From: Camillea tinctor
Taxonomy: Eukaryota; Ascomycota; Sordariomycetes; Xylariales; Xylariaceae
Reading direction: 5' to 3'
DNA length: 64,000 nucleotides
Assembly: GCA_022578605.1 (NCBI GenBank)
Contig: MU394052.1
Location: 434,001-498,000, forward strand
The notes below the pieces were generated by a model that did not search any database, was not told the origin of the DNA, and worked only from the letters and a program-made list of their open reading frames with translations. Below are positions 22,987 to 35,449 of the stretch, one piece after another. The translations under genes and the position numbers were made by a program. Position 1 is the first letter of the stretch, and each line of letters begins with the position of its first letter.

Positions 22987-24948
22987 TTATTTCCCATTCC
23001 CAGTCCCAGTCCCAGCCCAAGCCGAAGTTGCCTCATCAACCTTACGGCGATACTCGCGCTGGGTGTGGCACTGGTCGAGGAATACCTCGTATTTGGCATC
23101 AAGGAGCTTCTTCTCATTCTGGTTGGTCCCGGGCTTAACGAGCCGACCAGGCTTGCTCATGCGGTCCATGATGCTCCATAGGTCTTCCGTCTTGCCGTTG
23201 GCGTCGGCGCTCGCGGCTTTCGCTCCGAGCATGGCTGCGCCGTGCACCACCGCCGCGTGCACGTATCGCGGGATCAGCACCGGCATGTGGCACGTTGTCG
23301 CGATCAGATCCATGAGCAGATCGTTCTGGCACTGGCTGCCCGACATGAAGATCGTCTGGATGTTATGTCCCGACTGGTTCATCACCTCGATGATCTGCCG
23401 GGTCTGCAGCGCGATGAACTCCATCGTAGCGTAGTAATACAGCGCAAGACCATCGACACTGGAATCCGGGCTCAGCCCAATCACCGCACCCTTCATGTTA
23501 GGGTCCGCAATAGGCGACCGGTTACCCCAAAGGTCGCCGTAGAAGAAGAAGTGCCGGCCTAGGTAGGACACTGTCGGCGCACCCGCCTTTTCCGCTAGCT
23601 CTCTCAGGTGACCATTCATGTAATCGTAAATGTTCATGTGCATCGCTTCAGCGAGCGGGATGATCTCCTTGTGCGCCGGGTGCGTCTCGATCACATGCCG
23701 TAGCAGCTCACCGGTAGCAGATTGGCCACCTTCCGCCAGCCAGAAGCCAGGGATAAGGACGTCTCGGTACGGGCCCCAAACACCATTCACGAACACAGGC
23801 TTCTCCGACATGGCCAAGTGGCAAGTTGAGGTACCTGCCACAGCAGCGAGACGGGTGGAAGCCTGAGCCAGGTCATTCGGCGGATGGGTGTCATCGGCTT
23901 GGCCGTATTGCGTGTCGACCTTGGCTCCCACCGTACCGATCCAGCCCGCGTACGCGTCGATGACACCACTACCAACTGCGATGCCGGCAGGCAGTCCTAG
24001 CTGTTTGCTAGCCACCTCCGAGAGACGCCCGACCAGCTCTCCCGCGCTGAGGTATTTTCCGTTCTACGTGGTTAATCGCTTTGAGTTAGCAAATATCATC
24101 CCTCCCAAAGTACGACTGACAGTAAAGCAAGGAGCAAAAGAAATAGGCTCACCACCCCGTCGACTCCACCCATGCGCCTAAAGTCATCCTTGACCAAGTC
24201 GCCCAGCCCAATCGTCTCGTAGAAGTCCTCTTGCCAACCCTTGACACTACCATCGACACCGACAGGTACGTAGCCCTGCTTGCACACAGTGCTGCAGAAG
24301 CTACGGATCTCGTTGCCGGTGGCAAGGTGGGTCAGGGCATCGCTCAGGTCGAAAAACTTGCAGCGGTCGAACAGCTCTGGGGGCATGTTGTTCTTCAACC
24401 AGAGCACCTTGGGGATCTCCATCTCTATGCTCATCTTGCCACCGACATAGCGTAGCAGGTTGTGACCGGTCGCATTGATCTTCTCCGTCTCGTCGACCGG
24501 ACGGTGGTCCAGCCACAGGATGACGTTGCGGTCGTTGCCATCGTTATCAAAGTCGGGACCGGTAACCGGAACGGGCTCATCGGTGTCGGTGGAGAAGACA
24601 GCCAGCGAACAAGTGGCATCGAAGCCGATGCCCTTAATGTGGTTAATGTCGACAGCGGATTGGTGCACCACTCGCTGCACGCAATGGCAGATGCAATGCC
24701 AGATGTCTGTGGTGGATTGCTCCTATATGATCTCATAGTCAGCACGGCGGGAATGACCATCGGAGGATGACCATTGGTTCATGGTCAGGGGGGGAGTATG
24801 TATGTCGTACATAGTAGCCTTGCTGGGGCTGCCATAGCTTGATTGCCTCCGAGGCAAGAGCCTTGATGTCTCCGGTCGAGTCGATCAGACAGGCACGGGC
24901 AGACCCGGTGCCCACGTCGATACCTATGTAATGATCCTTCGACAACAT
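22987..24948 (-). CDS. FGGY-family carbohydrate kinase (D-ribulokinase-like)
   Basis: Three exons (24948-24811, 24722-24153, 24063-22987) join in phase 0 at both introns to give 594 residues. The N-terminal FGGY domain starts YIGIDVGTGSARACLID, the phosphate-binding loop of the sugar-kinase/actin fold. It continues with EQSTTDIW, GFDATCSLAVF and the catalytic-region motif VILWLDHR. The C-terminal domain carries GTSTCHLAMS and FMSGSQCQN with the nearby AAVVHGAAMLGA segment. The closest family I recognise is yeast YDR109C and human FGGY, reported to phosphorylate D-ribulose. Substrate here is inferred. No signal peptide is seen, so it is probably cytosolic. The neighbours (NIC96 and an unknown gene) say nothing about pathway. 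Confidence 0.9.
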
Positions 24949-27850
24949 AATGTCAATTGAGGTTATTCCACGTCAAACGGGGAGATAGACAGGCTTATGC
25001 CACAAGAGAAAGCTTCGAGGGAGATGCCGAGAGAGGGATTCAAGTTCGGGATGGGATAATGATAGCTTATTGACAATAAGACAGACAGAGACGCACGTTG
25101 TCCTCGAGGTGAATGAAGTTACGAGAACTAGAATGGAAAGAAGCGCCTTGGTTAGAGTCTGGATATCAAAGTTTGTAATAAAAAGAGTAAGATAAGGCAA
25201 TGGGGTAGGAATAATAAAGGCAATTCATTGTCTTTTAAAAACCTGTCGTGACCTCACATGTTTTCCCAATTCATCCGGGTCTGACTGTACACAACAGAGA
25301 CAAACACACCAAAAAAAGGAGATAATGGGCAAGGGAGAGGGGGGTCGATCCATGAGCAACCCCTATCGCTTGGACTTACTCAAGATCTAGATCCATGTCG
25401 AGCGAGCGAATGCCTTCAGGAACAGCCACAAGATGGGAAAGGGTGGGTGAGAAGGGGGGGGCGTCAGCGCAGAGGAAAATGATAGAGAAGGAGAGGTTCA
25501 AAAAAACAAATAGAGACAACGAATATGTGCAAGGTATGGATGCACACAAGGGGTGGTAAGGTAGGTCCGGTAGAGGGGGTTGCTTATTCCAGGTTGTACG
25601 TCAATGTGTTATTGTAACAAGTGTAATTGTAACGTTCGCCCACCTTATGGTCAGTCGAGCGTATTGTCTTTTTCTATAACACAAAAAGAGGGATGAACCT
25701 AGAACCTCTGATGTAAGATGTAGGACAAGCCAACTTTAAAAGAGATGTTAAAGGAGGGAAAAGGAAACTTCTACTCCGAAAAAAGGAGGGGATACATATG
25801 TTAACCTTCTTTTTTTTAATTACTTTTTTTTTAACTTATACTCTTCCTTGCCTCCTCTCCCCTCTTTTCTATCTATGTACATCCTACCTAGCCACCCTCT
25901 TCTTCGGGAGCATAGAGACTGTTCGAGCCCTGTTCTTCCCCCCCTTCCCAGAGCTCAGGAAAGCTCTAGGATGCGAGTGACAAGTGATCGTCGTCCGGTA
26001 GTGGAGGGGCAAATCCCATGTCGTCACATACGTGGGGCAGCGGAGTGGGGAACATGGGGGGACCCCTATTGATCATTATCAAGCCTATACTGCATACTTG
26101 TACAAAATAGGTATGCATTTCAGGTATTTATTATTATTATTATCATTATTTTCGCTTTGTTCTGGAAGCTTTTTTTTTCTGTTTTTCTACCTTGATGTCT
26201 AGTCGTATTGCTACCTTACCTACCCCTACCCCCTACCCCCTACCCTTACCTTCAAGTCTTATACCCTTACCTATCTTTTTTTTATTTTTTTACTTCCCGA
26301 CTGAGTACCTACCTTTCTGCAAGCATAAGCATCCCTCGAGCCAATCTTACTTACAATTGGATATGCATACGCAAGTTGTCAGGTATTGTGACATCGTGAC
26401 AATACTTATTCTTTTTATTTTTTGTTGAGAAGATTTTCTCTCATACACAAGAGAACTAGAGTGACGAAAAGAAAAGGCCCAGCCCGGAACCCCACCTCCC
26501 CAACTCATCGGTGAAGTACACAAGAAGAAACAGTTGCACACTCAGTCTCGAGAGATTCATCCAGTGTACAGATAATACGGAAAATAAACTGAGCTAAATG
26601 TTATTATAAGTGGGCTACGAACCAGAAAAGTTCTATTTTTTATCTACGCTACAATTCACATGTATCTGGGAACACGCATCATTACACACACAATAATACA
26701 TCACTAGATAGATACATTCATACACACCGAGATCTACAAGCCATCTCTGTCTCCATGCTGCTGGAGCCACCTCCACCCATCTGTCAATCTTGGCCCCGCT
26801 ATGCCAAGCCCCAGGTGAAAAAGCTGCGCTTGTTCTGTGGGCGTCTGCCCGTAGAGCTATGTCCTATTCCCCTTCAGAGTAAGTCAAGTTCCCAAAGAAA
26901 GCCGGCCACAGCAGTCGCCGGTTTTGCTCTCGCTTGCCCCGACTCTATTCGATATGATTCGTATAATGGGGTAGAGGGTGGGCAAGCTCTGGGTTTCTTT
27001 TCCCCGTTGTGGCAAGGGCGGCGCCACTCCGTCTTCGTCCCCGAAGCCTGGGTAACAAGAAAATCGTTCCGTTTCGTAATTCTTCAAGACGGTGAAGCAG
27101 TAAAAAGGAAAGGACTGGTTTCTGAGGTCCCCATAACTCAACTCCCCCAGTCCGTTAGCGCCGATCAGTACTGTCGTGGGGTAAGTGCCAATCTTTTGTC
27201 AGACGAAGCCTTCGTGAGAGGAGTTGAAAAAAAATATTACACGAAAATTGATTAACTCAAAGAACCTTAGTAGATCCCCGAAAAGGAAAAGAAAAGAAGT
27301 AAAGAGAAAGGGAAAAAAAAGAATTGGGTATACTAATAGACCGACTCCTTCTCGCCTGAACGCTTAGATTCTGTTTAGTGGGGAAAATTTAGGAAAACCT
27401 CCAGTCAGCTAGCAACAGAAAGCTATTACCTCCTCTGTCTCCATCGTTAAAACATCATCTAGTTAGTTCGCTACTCTAGGTTTCTCCTACTTTATTCTGT
27501 TCTTTTTGCTTTGCCTCGGGAATCATTAAAAAAAAAGACCCTCGTGGCGAAGGGGGCAAACCCCATTCGCACCTTTCCCTCGACGCTTTTCTCGGTTGTT
27601 CATCTTGGCGTTATTTGTTTCTTCTTGTTCTCTATTTTCTGCACGTTTGTCAGGTATGGGTTGTGATCGTCATCTCCCCCGGTGTTCTTTAGTCGGCCCC
27701 TCCCGGCTGATCCTCAGTAAGTATTACTACAGTCAAAGTCGCTGCATAAGCTTCGCGTATAGCGCATGCCATGCTATACAATATTTTCATGTTAGCCACC
27801 AATCCTTAGGGAGCGTCGCCCTATAATTGCAGAAACAAGCTGGATTCAGC
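24949..27850. other. Intergenic 2.9 kb with C/G-rich quadruplex motif
   Basis: This covers the FGGY gene promoter and the 3' side of the unknown 712-residue gene. A 166-codon + frame at 26755-27255 has no recognisable protein and is overlapped by open frames on the other strand; GTAAGT strings occur at 26881 and 27181 but I could not build a gene from them. Long T-tracts and the C-tract motif at 26223-26245 are the notable structures. Confidence 0.55.
26223..26245 (-). repeat. Potential G-quadruplex with TA loops
   Basis: On the minus strand four G-runs (lengths 3, 5, 5, 4) are each separated by exactly TA, a regular TAGGG-like pattern close to telomere-type repeats. It is about 1.3 kb upstream of the FGGY-kinase start. 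Confidence 0.7.
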
Positions 27851-30234
27851 TTACCATGTCTTGCCGATATTCGCCACCAGGGCATCTAGTCCCCAATGGG
27901 AACACCAAGCTCTAGCCAGCACTTCGTTGTCGCGGACACCAAATGCCTGGATTACTAAAACTCTCTCCGCGTCGTCGCTTGGGTTGCCATGTGCCCTGGG
28001 TAGTTGACCGTTCTCTTCCGGAGATGCGTGTGGGATTTTTTCGAAGCTACCCGGCTTTCCCCAGTCTAATATATTTACGACCTCGCTCGCCCTGGCCGTC
28101 TCATGGACGTAATCGAAGAAAAGGGGGTGCGGACCATCCGAACATGGCCATGCGTTGATGAATGAAACGTCGTAATTTAGGTATAATGGCCACGACACAC
28201 CATCAATGGCGAACTGAATGGATGCGTCAAACCATTTAGGGCCAGTATAATCTTGCCGATCAGGGAGCGCCTTAAGATTAAGCAACTCTATCCGCACCGT
28301 ATCGGCAACATCTTCGGTGTCTGGTGTAAAGAGCTCATACTCTGTAACGGGGTAGCGCTCCGCCGGTGGACCTAGTGGTTCAGACCTCTCGGCCATCGAA
28401 GTCACGTCCTCCGGCGTCATGCGATGTTTCGTTCTCCGCGAGCGAATTCGAGCAATTTGCGAACGTGCTAGGTCTGACGTTGGGCGAGCCGGCCCGACCC
28501 ATCCACCCACCTCGCGGCAGGTTGGTCCGAGGACCTTGCCTACGATACACGTAGAAGTCCAGTAAGTGTAGCTATTGCGGTACTGGAAACCGCAGTGGGG
28601 ATGTAGATGTGTGAGTAGCGCAAGGTCATCTGTTGCCTTGTCGGGATCGATGTCTATGAGGCTGTTCATGATGAGGAAGGGGAATGTAGACTAAACCAGT
28701 GGTCAGTACGTAGTTGGTTCGTGAAGGCGCGAGGATAGGTAAGCATTAAAAGATATGTGAGGGAGGGATCGAGATATCACACTAACGAAGGAATTGGATA
28801 CTTACCCCTGGCAGAACTAAACCACTAAAAAAGGCCATGGTATGGGAGCTAATCGAGAGCAATGAGTTGTCCGCATCTCCCTGCTTCAAGGCGTCGATTG
28901 TTGCGTCGAGGTTCGGCCATTTCATCATTTGTGCAAACCGCTTCAACATCTTAACCTGTCTTTTCCTCAGCTTGTACCGTAGCCGGACCTGCTCGGCTGT
29001 CGGACCATAACTCTCGACACGGACGTTGTCCCTCCAGCGTCTCGCCAAGGCCAGGTTCCACTGAATCTGGGGCGGTATCTGGGCTACCAACCTCTCCCGA
29101 GCTTCCGCAAGATGGATTTTCGAGTTGATGCGTAAGTCAAGCTCGAGGCTTAGTAGCAGTTGATAGAAGAATCTGAGGTACTGGTCGTGATTTGCGGGGC
29201 TCGTGTCGTATATAAACTTAGTGACGACCTGGTTCTTGGGGTTTGTGAAGTCGATCCACTGAGGGCTGGATAGATACATGATTAGATCTGTAATCTGCTG
29301 CTCCATACGCTTATGCGGACCGAAGAGCTTGTCAGGGTCTCTGAGAAAGCGCTTGTACAGGCGGTAGAGTTGATCTTCAGTATCGTCCTCTAGCCCGTAT
29401 TCGAGATCTTGAAGGCGACTGAAGATCAGGGCGAGGTCTGCATCTCGAGGGACAACGCCGGGGTCGCGGAGCGCAATCGCAAGGGGCGCGTTGCGGAATT
29501 GACCGACCCAGGCATTTAGAGTGATGGTCCCGGACATACGCCCCGTACCGAAAGCAAGGCTAGGCTGCTCAAGAGTTTCCCAGGGGTACACAGGCAGACC
29601 TGAACCCTGAATTCTCAAAGTGGTCAGCTGGGTCATGGAATCATGCAAATTAGCAGCATCATTCTCATCACCATGGTTGCCGAGTGTGGTGGTGTACAGG
29701 CCATAATGATGATCTGAAGCGAGTGCTATGGGGCGCTTGTGACCCTTGTACAGAGGTACACCCTTGGTGATGAAATCTATGGCCTGGCTATAAGTAAGAT
29801 CTGCCTCCATGGAAATACCAGGCGGCGGCCATTGATATAAAGGAACACTCTCAAAGGAATGGCCATTTAGCTGTTCCCGGCCCTTGCCCTTTGCGTTGTT
29901 AGGGTCAGGACGGCGTGGTCGACGACGCGTGCTAGGAGCATGCTCAAGCGGCTCAGGCCTGCGTCGCCGCGAGTGTATATCGCTCTCACTAGCCCTCCTT
30001 GAATGATCTCTTCCCTAAAGCTTCGTGAGTGAGTTTTTTCTAGACAAGACAAGAAAAAAAGAACACAGCTACTGGGAGCAAAGGCGCGTGCAAGCTGCAT
30101 GTCGCGGTTCGGCTCGAGTAGTCCAGTTCCAAATCCATACATACCGAATTCCTGTTGGGGGACGATTTGCTGACGCTGCGGCTACTGCTGCGGAATAAAC
30201 CGCTGAGGAAGCCTTTCTTCTTTGGCTCAGCCAT
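27851..30234 (-). CDS. Conserved-looking fungal protein of unknown function
   Basis: I do not recognise a function. Three exons (30234-30145, 30014-28806, 28690-27851) join in phase 0 through GTATGT and GTAAGT donors to give 712 residues. Residues 1 to about 85 are basic and Ser/Arg-rich (MAEPKKKGFLSGLFRSSSR start), with no signal peptide. From LYQWPPPG (about residue 90) the sequence looks globular and conserved in style: EADLTYSQAIDF, LASDHHYGLYT, YPWETLEQPS. The second splice creates GLVLPGSTFPFLIMN, followed by IDIDPD and a Tyr/Trp/Cys-rich stretch, YRNSYTYWTSTCIVGKVLG. No confident membrane span is visible, although the segment around the second splice is hydrophobic. From memory, similar uncharacterised proteins occur in other ascomycetes; this cannot be verified here. 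The exon structure is well supported; the role is unknown. Confidence 0.8.
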
Positions 30235-31784
30235 GATCTCTGACGAGGTGGGGAAGGAGAAAAGAAGAAATCGGAATGTCTTAAAAAAGGAAGATTATGT
30301 TTCTTCAAAGGGGGGGAGGATACTGGAAAATTTACTACGAGGGTCGGCCCAGGAAAGTTCTAAGTTAGAAGTTGATAACAGCCTTATTCATTATCGCTGG
30401 CGGCAGTGTGGTGCACACGTCAGTCCTGTGGCTGGGGTTGCAGCAGAGAGAGAATGGGAACTCGAGACAATGCGATGTGGCCTCGCACACACATATATAC
30501 ACACCACACACCACACACACCATGCCCACAATGCGGCGTGTTGTCTCAGCACGTGGTTGTGAAGAAGAAAAAGGTAATAACACTCATGGTAAAATAAAAT
30601 AAAGAGAGTTTGGTGTTTTTTATCAGATGATCACTTTTTTCTCTTATTGGTTTGAGTTACCGAAGGCACATGACGGATAATATGGAATTGGGATAAGAAG
30701 TTTGATGGATTCAATGTTCAGAGTTGGGAGAGAGAGAAAAAAAAGGAAGGGGAAGAAAAAGATGTGTAAGTCGCTTTTAGGTATTTGAAAGTTGGTTACC
30801 TACCTACATGCAGCTAGCCAACCAGTCAAGTCTTCTCCTGCCGGTGGTAGGAAATGGAAAGTGGAAAGTAGAAAGTGGAAAATACCTAATTAGTAGGTAG
30901 GCACGACAGACAGGATTAGACTTTGTGCTGCAGCAAGGTGTATCAGTCATAATGCACCGGGGCTTTCCAGAACGTCGGAAATCCAACCTTGGAACTTGCT
31001 CCTGACTCTGCTCCTACTAAGGACTACTTGCTATTATTACTTGCTGCATTGTGTTTGGTTTGAAGCATGGTAAGCGTAGTGGTAGGTACCTAGGTAGCCA
31101 TTGGCCTTCTACAAACGCCGCTAATAACCTACTAGCTTTGGGATCCATCCAACCTGCTTTTTCAAAACATTCTTATAACATACCTGGGTACAACATATCA
31201 TATTTTTTAACCTAGGTTAATCTACTTGCATCTTGTTTATTTGATATTATATATATATTTATGGGATATATACATACAAGGTATTTGGTAGGTATATATA
31301 GAGTAATATCATAAATATTACTTACTAGAGGTTATTTCTCACCATTGCCAAATATGATGCTATCACGATTCGTGTAGCTACAACACACCACTAACATGTA
31401 AATCCACTAGCATCAAATTATTTATACCTATACAGTACCTAATCACACTTCCGGTCACCTACCACCGGCTACTAGACAATCTCAATACAAAAACCAATAA
31501 TCCAAGTTTGACTCCCCCCTTTTTAACATGTGCACAACTCATTCATACTCGCACAATAGGCTTGCCCCCTTATAACTTGTAATGACTACCCTAGGTAGAT
31601 AGGTAGAGAGGTCTTGAGCTTGCTGATGGTAGCCATCTAACAATATTCAAACTTCGACCACTACAAGCAGGGCAGATAGGTATGGCATATAATACAACTG
31701 GAAGCAGCAGCACCGCCACATATACCCACCGAGTATATGGCATCACTGGTCTTCCCCCCCCCGTCCCCCCTTTTTTTAATCTAC
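30235..31784. other. Intergenic: upstream of unknown gene, downstream of VTC gene
   Basis: AT-rich, with CACA/TATA dinucleotide tracts (about 30486-30522), a CACGTG at 30550-30555, the palindrome TAGGTACCTA at 31083-31092 and a very AT-rich patch near 31200-31330. No gene seen. Confidence 0.75.
31083..31092. repeat. TAGGTACCTA palindrome, copy 1
   Basis: Perfect 10-bp palindrome inside GGTAGGTACCTAGGTAGCC. It also occurs at 34901-34910 and 52314-52323. Confidence 0.95.
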
Positions 31785-34230
31785 TTAAATAAGCTCCGGT
31801 GTAAAGGCTTCCTCGGTGCTATTAAACATGGGTTCGTTGAGTCTCTCAAACGCAGCTCGGTACTACACAACGGACAGTCATGTATTAGTCATATCCGTTA
31901 TCTCACACATATGATCAATCATAGTAGAGGGGGGAGGGGGAGAAGGGGGAAAAAGAAAGACTCACAGCAAACACGAAATTCAGTATCAACGCAATCATGA
32001 GCGCGACGCTGACGGCGAGAGGCCCGACCATGTTATCAAAGTCCTTACCGCTGCGCTCCCTGATCATCAATCTCCGCCGTTCTAGCATCGTATACCCCCA
32101 TAGCCCTGCCATGATCGCGATCACGATGTACGCGATACCCATGCACTCCGCCACGAAATTCTCTCCCGCCGCCGTGTACAGGCTCAGCGCCAGTGTTCCC
32201 AGTAGCACGCAGATGTGCTGCCACTTGAGGAACGTCCGTTCGTTCGCTAGCCACACTTTCGGCTCAACCTGCAAGGGGCCGGCGTTCTTGAGCCACACCT
32301 CCGGCTCTGTCACCCCTTCCGGAAGCTGTGCCTTCTGCCGCTTCGCCCGGGCGTATCGTGACAGCGAGAAGCCGGGGAATACCGAGCCAAGAGTCCCATA
32401 GCTGCGTGACTGTTCACCACCGTTGGCCTCCTCGTCGTCCTCTGCACCGCCGGCCGGCTGGCCACGAGCACCTGCGGATGACGGACCTGCGGCCCGGGCA
32501 TCCATGGCAGCTCGCTCGGAAAGATATGACCTCCCGACCGGCGAACTGGCCGCCGGCTTGTAGGATCCAGTCTTGGTGCCCAAGAAACTTCCTACCACCT
32601 GCGCATCTTCCGCTCGCTGGGCCTTCCTCTGCTCCTCCTCGTCGTGAGCTATCTGGGGATCTTTTCGAATATCTGTTTCTAGGTCGCTAAGCCAGAAAGG
32701 CAGGTTGTTGACATAATCCTCGAACAGAGATGCCACGCCGTGGACGAACTTGGAGAATTTAGGGGCAGCGTAGACCAGGTGAGATACCATCAGGTCTTCG
32801 ATCCACCGAGGTCGCTTGCGGCCTTCCTCCTCCCTCAGCTTAATCTCCAGAACTGCAAATGGGAACCTGGATACTTCACTCTGGTTCATGTTCCTAAATG
32901 GGTAGGTCATGTTGCTGTTATCAATGTCCCTCCGATGCCATTCGTCCGGTTCCCGACATGGTCGGTCTCGGTCCAGCGTATCTTCACGGATGAAGGCGAT
33001 ATCGGTGTCAATCGATATCCTGACGCGGTCATCCGCGGGCTTCTGGAAAGCCGTGCGGGTATAGTTAGCGCGCAAGACAGGGCCGAGCTTGTTGTTGAGG
33101 ATGAAGCTCTGTATCTCCTCCGCGGTGGTTTTGAACAAGTCTACTGCATCAGCCCCCTGGCCCTGCCTCTCCATTTTCTGAGCACTCTTCTCCATTTTGT
33201 ATTCCCCATCCAGAAACTGCTTGATGTACTTATCCTTGATCTTGAACTTCTTCTCCTCGCTCGTGCCATTCTCGTATATGATCTTCTGCTCGAGGACGAT
33301 ATCTGGCTTCGTGCTCAGTTGGCCGTACCAGCGTAGTCGCAGGGACGAGGCATCGGCCTTGTGGTTCACCTTTTTCCCGTACAGATCGAATTTGCGGTTA
33401 TCGAAGTACAAAGATGTTATCTTGGGGTCTTCGTTGCCATCGAGCTCTTTTGCTGACTGTTGACTGTAGATCAACGAAGGTAGGTGTCGTAGGATAGCCG
33501 TCTTGACCTCGAGGAGGTTATCTGGGTGCACCCAGACTGTAGAGGCTTGATTAGCGATAGACATTCGTTCGCGTAGTAATTAGGTCCACTTACACTTATG
33601 AGCTGTATACCGTTCTCCGTTGAGAACTTCCTCCTGGTGTTCCAAATCTAGTGGCTGCTGTTGCTGCTCGCCTTCGTCGGTGTGCTGGTTTATAGCATAG
33701 TACATCAAGGAAAGCTTGGTGAGCAAAGGCGAGTACGCCTGTTCAGAATTAAAGCCTTGACTGGCCAGGCTGACTCGCATCATAGGTCGGACCTTGTAGC
33801 GATCACCTCGCTTCCGGTCGTGTTTCTTAACGATCTTAAGGAAGCCCGTATAGTTAATGCTGCTATACCTCTTGAGCTCCTTCACCTCGTTGGTGATGGC
33901 GTCGAGCTCGTTTTTGAGCTCCTTTAGACGGGCTGAAGTAATATCGCTTTTCGATTGCTCTTCGGAAGGGGCCATATCCTTCAACTTTTCAAAAGCTGCT
34001 TCGGCTCGCTCCTTTAGGTTGTTCATGGTCTTAGCCTGGAACTGAGCGACCTTCTCGAGCTGGACATTGAATGTTTCATCGGAGAAGCGGTTCTCGTCCT
34101 CCTCGGTCCATGGCACGTCTTCATCTTCCTTGGGGCCCTCCCGCAGCAAGCTCTTCAGCTTGGAATAGTCTATGTAGTAGTCCTTCCATGGCGGGTATAT
34201 GGACTCGTGGAGAGTCGTGCTGAAGTGCAT
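31785..34230 (-). CDS. SPX-VTC polyphosphate polymerase complex subunit (Vtc2/Vtc3 type)
   Basis: This is a subunit of the vacuolar transporter chaperone complex, which makes polyphosphate and moves it into the vacuole. Exons 34230-33594, 33536-31966 and 31862-31785 give 761 residues. The SPX domain (about 1-180) binds inositol pyrophosphates in this family; its opening, YPPWKDYYIDYSKLK, resembles yeast Vtc2/Vtc3 rather than the MKFGEHL-type start of Vtc4. Exon 2 starts at FWVHPDN and encodes the tunnel (triphosphate-tunnel) domain, with SLRLRWYG, VLEQK, VRISIDTD and VLEIKL motifs. A disordered linker follows, then three C-terminal membrane segments (about 654-670, 685-707, 715-740, DUF202-like). 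The tiny last exon adds 25 residues ending FTPELI. Vtc2/3 are usually regulatory, yet several tunnel motifs are kept here, so activity is open. A CACGTG lies about 460 bp upstream. Confidence 0.88.
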
Positions 34231-34690
34231 CGTGCTTAGATGTCTCGTCGATTCGAATGATGTGGGTGGGATGAAAGACGGTAAAAAGTGTTAGTGTTTT
34301 TGGGGGGTTTTTTGTTATTGTTATTGATTTTATTTGTATCAAAAACAAAATGCTATATTCAATCCGATTCCAACCAATTTCAACTAGCCAAAATCGAGGG
34401 GTTGATTCAACTCGCTCTAAACGGTGTGCCCGTAGGAGGTAAATGGTGTGAGGTAGAATGGAGGAATAAAACGAGAGACAATTCAAGTTGTTGACAAAAA
34501 GGAAGCAGCAGCAGAAGAGGAGGGAGCTTCTAACCTTAGCTGCGATCATGTGCTACGCTACAGTAGAGTTTTGGTTTCGTCACTGCGCTTTGGGGAAGTT
34601 CGAGGCGGTATGGCGGGGCCTTTGAGGCGCGTTCATACTTAGCTTACACCTAGAGTTACAACCATTGACGAATGAAACAGCTTACAGCTC

Positions 34691-34696
34691 CACGTG
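34691..34696. promoter_or_regulatory. CACGTG E-box upstream of the VTC gene
   Basis: CACGTG is the core site of the bHLH phosphate regulator (Pho4 in yeast, NUC-1 in Neurospora). It lies about 460 bp upstream of the VTC-gene start. Pho control of VTC genes is established in yeast; here it is inference from one hexamer. Confidence 0.4.
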
Positions 34697-34900
34697 TTAC
34701 CGTCTAGACTTACCTATATAACCCAACTAACTAAAGCTTGTCAAGGGCTGTCAGGTACCATAAAAATTTATTTCTTGTAAGAAAAAAAGAAAAGAAAAGA
34801 AATACGCCCGGTTTATACCTTTGCTTCATGAATCAAAATTAGTACCTAAGTTGATTGAAGTCAATGGCATGTTGATTTCCATTAGTGTTATATACCAGGT

Positions 34901-34910
34901 TAGGTACCTA
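34901..34910. repeat. TAGGTACCTA palindrome, copy 2
   Basis: Exact copy of the 10-bp palindrome, in the VTC-GLT1 intergenic region. Confidence 0.95.
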
Positions 34911-35449
34911 GGCACAGAGTTGGCTGTTGAACAGGGGCACAGCACAGGCATATAGCAACTCTATAGTAACACAAGAAACCGAGAACCGGGATACCCTAGG
35001 TAATCATGACAAACGGCAATGGGTACCAAACAGCCAAGATATCTCAGCTCACATACGAGGAAGCCGCAAAACAATGTTGTATCACTGGTTCAAAATCAAC
35101 GAACTTCGGATTTTCGATGAGCTATAGCATCATATATGTACATAACGTCTTCAAGACATAATTCATAAAACAAACAAGAAAGGTCAAAACTTCTCGCGAT
35201 TATACAGGAAAAAACCAACGCGATCGATCGAGGTATTTTTTTGGTCGCCTTAACCTTACAACATGACATTCTTCCTTCCCTATTTTTTTCGCCTCTTTTG
35301 TTCATGGTATCATAAATGAAAATGCCGTAGTAACCCCTCTGGGATATTTTTTCTGGTCCGGCGCCTAAATTCGCGCCAAAGAAATCTCTACTATTAGACA
35401 TGGATAGTGTTACAAAGCTCATGTCCCTGTTAGCCGGATGCAATCTTTT

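Larger units (their letters stand above)
34231..35449. other. Intergenic: VTC promoter and GLT1 3' region
   Basis: It contains the CACGTG at 34691-34696 and the palindrome TAGGTACCTA at 34901-34910, with A/T tracts. No gene seen. Confidence 0.8.

Noticed and set aside
26755..27255. 166-codon + frame
   Set aside because: Begins with ATG but has no motif, is matched by open frames on the opposite strand, and its internal GTAAGT strings do not lead to further exons.
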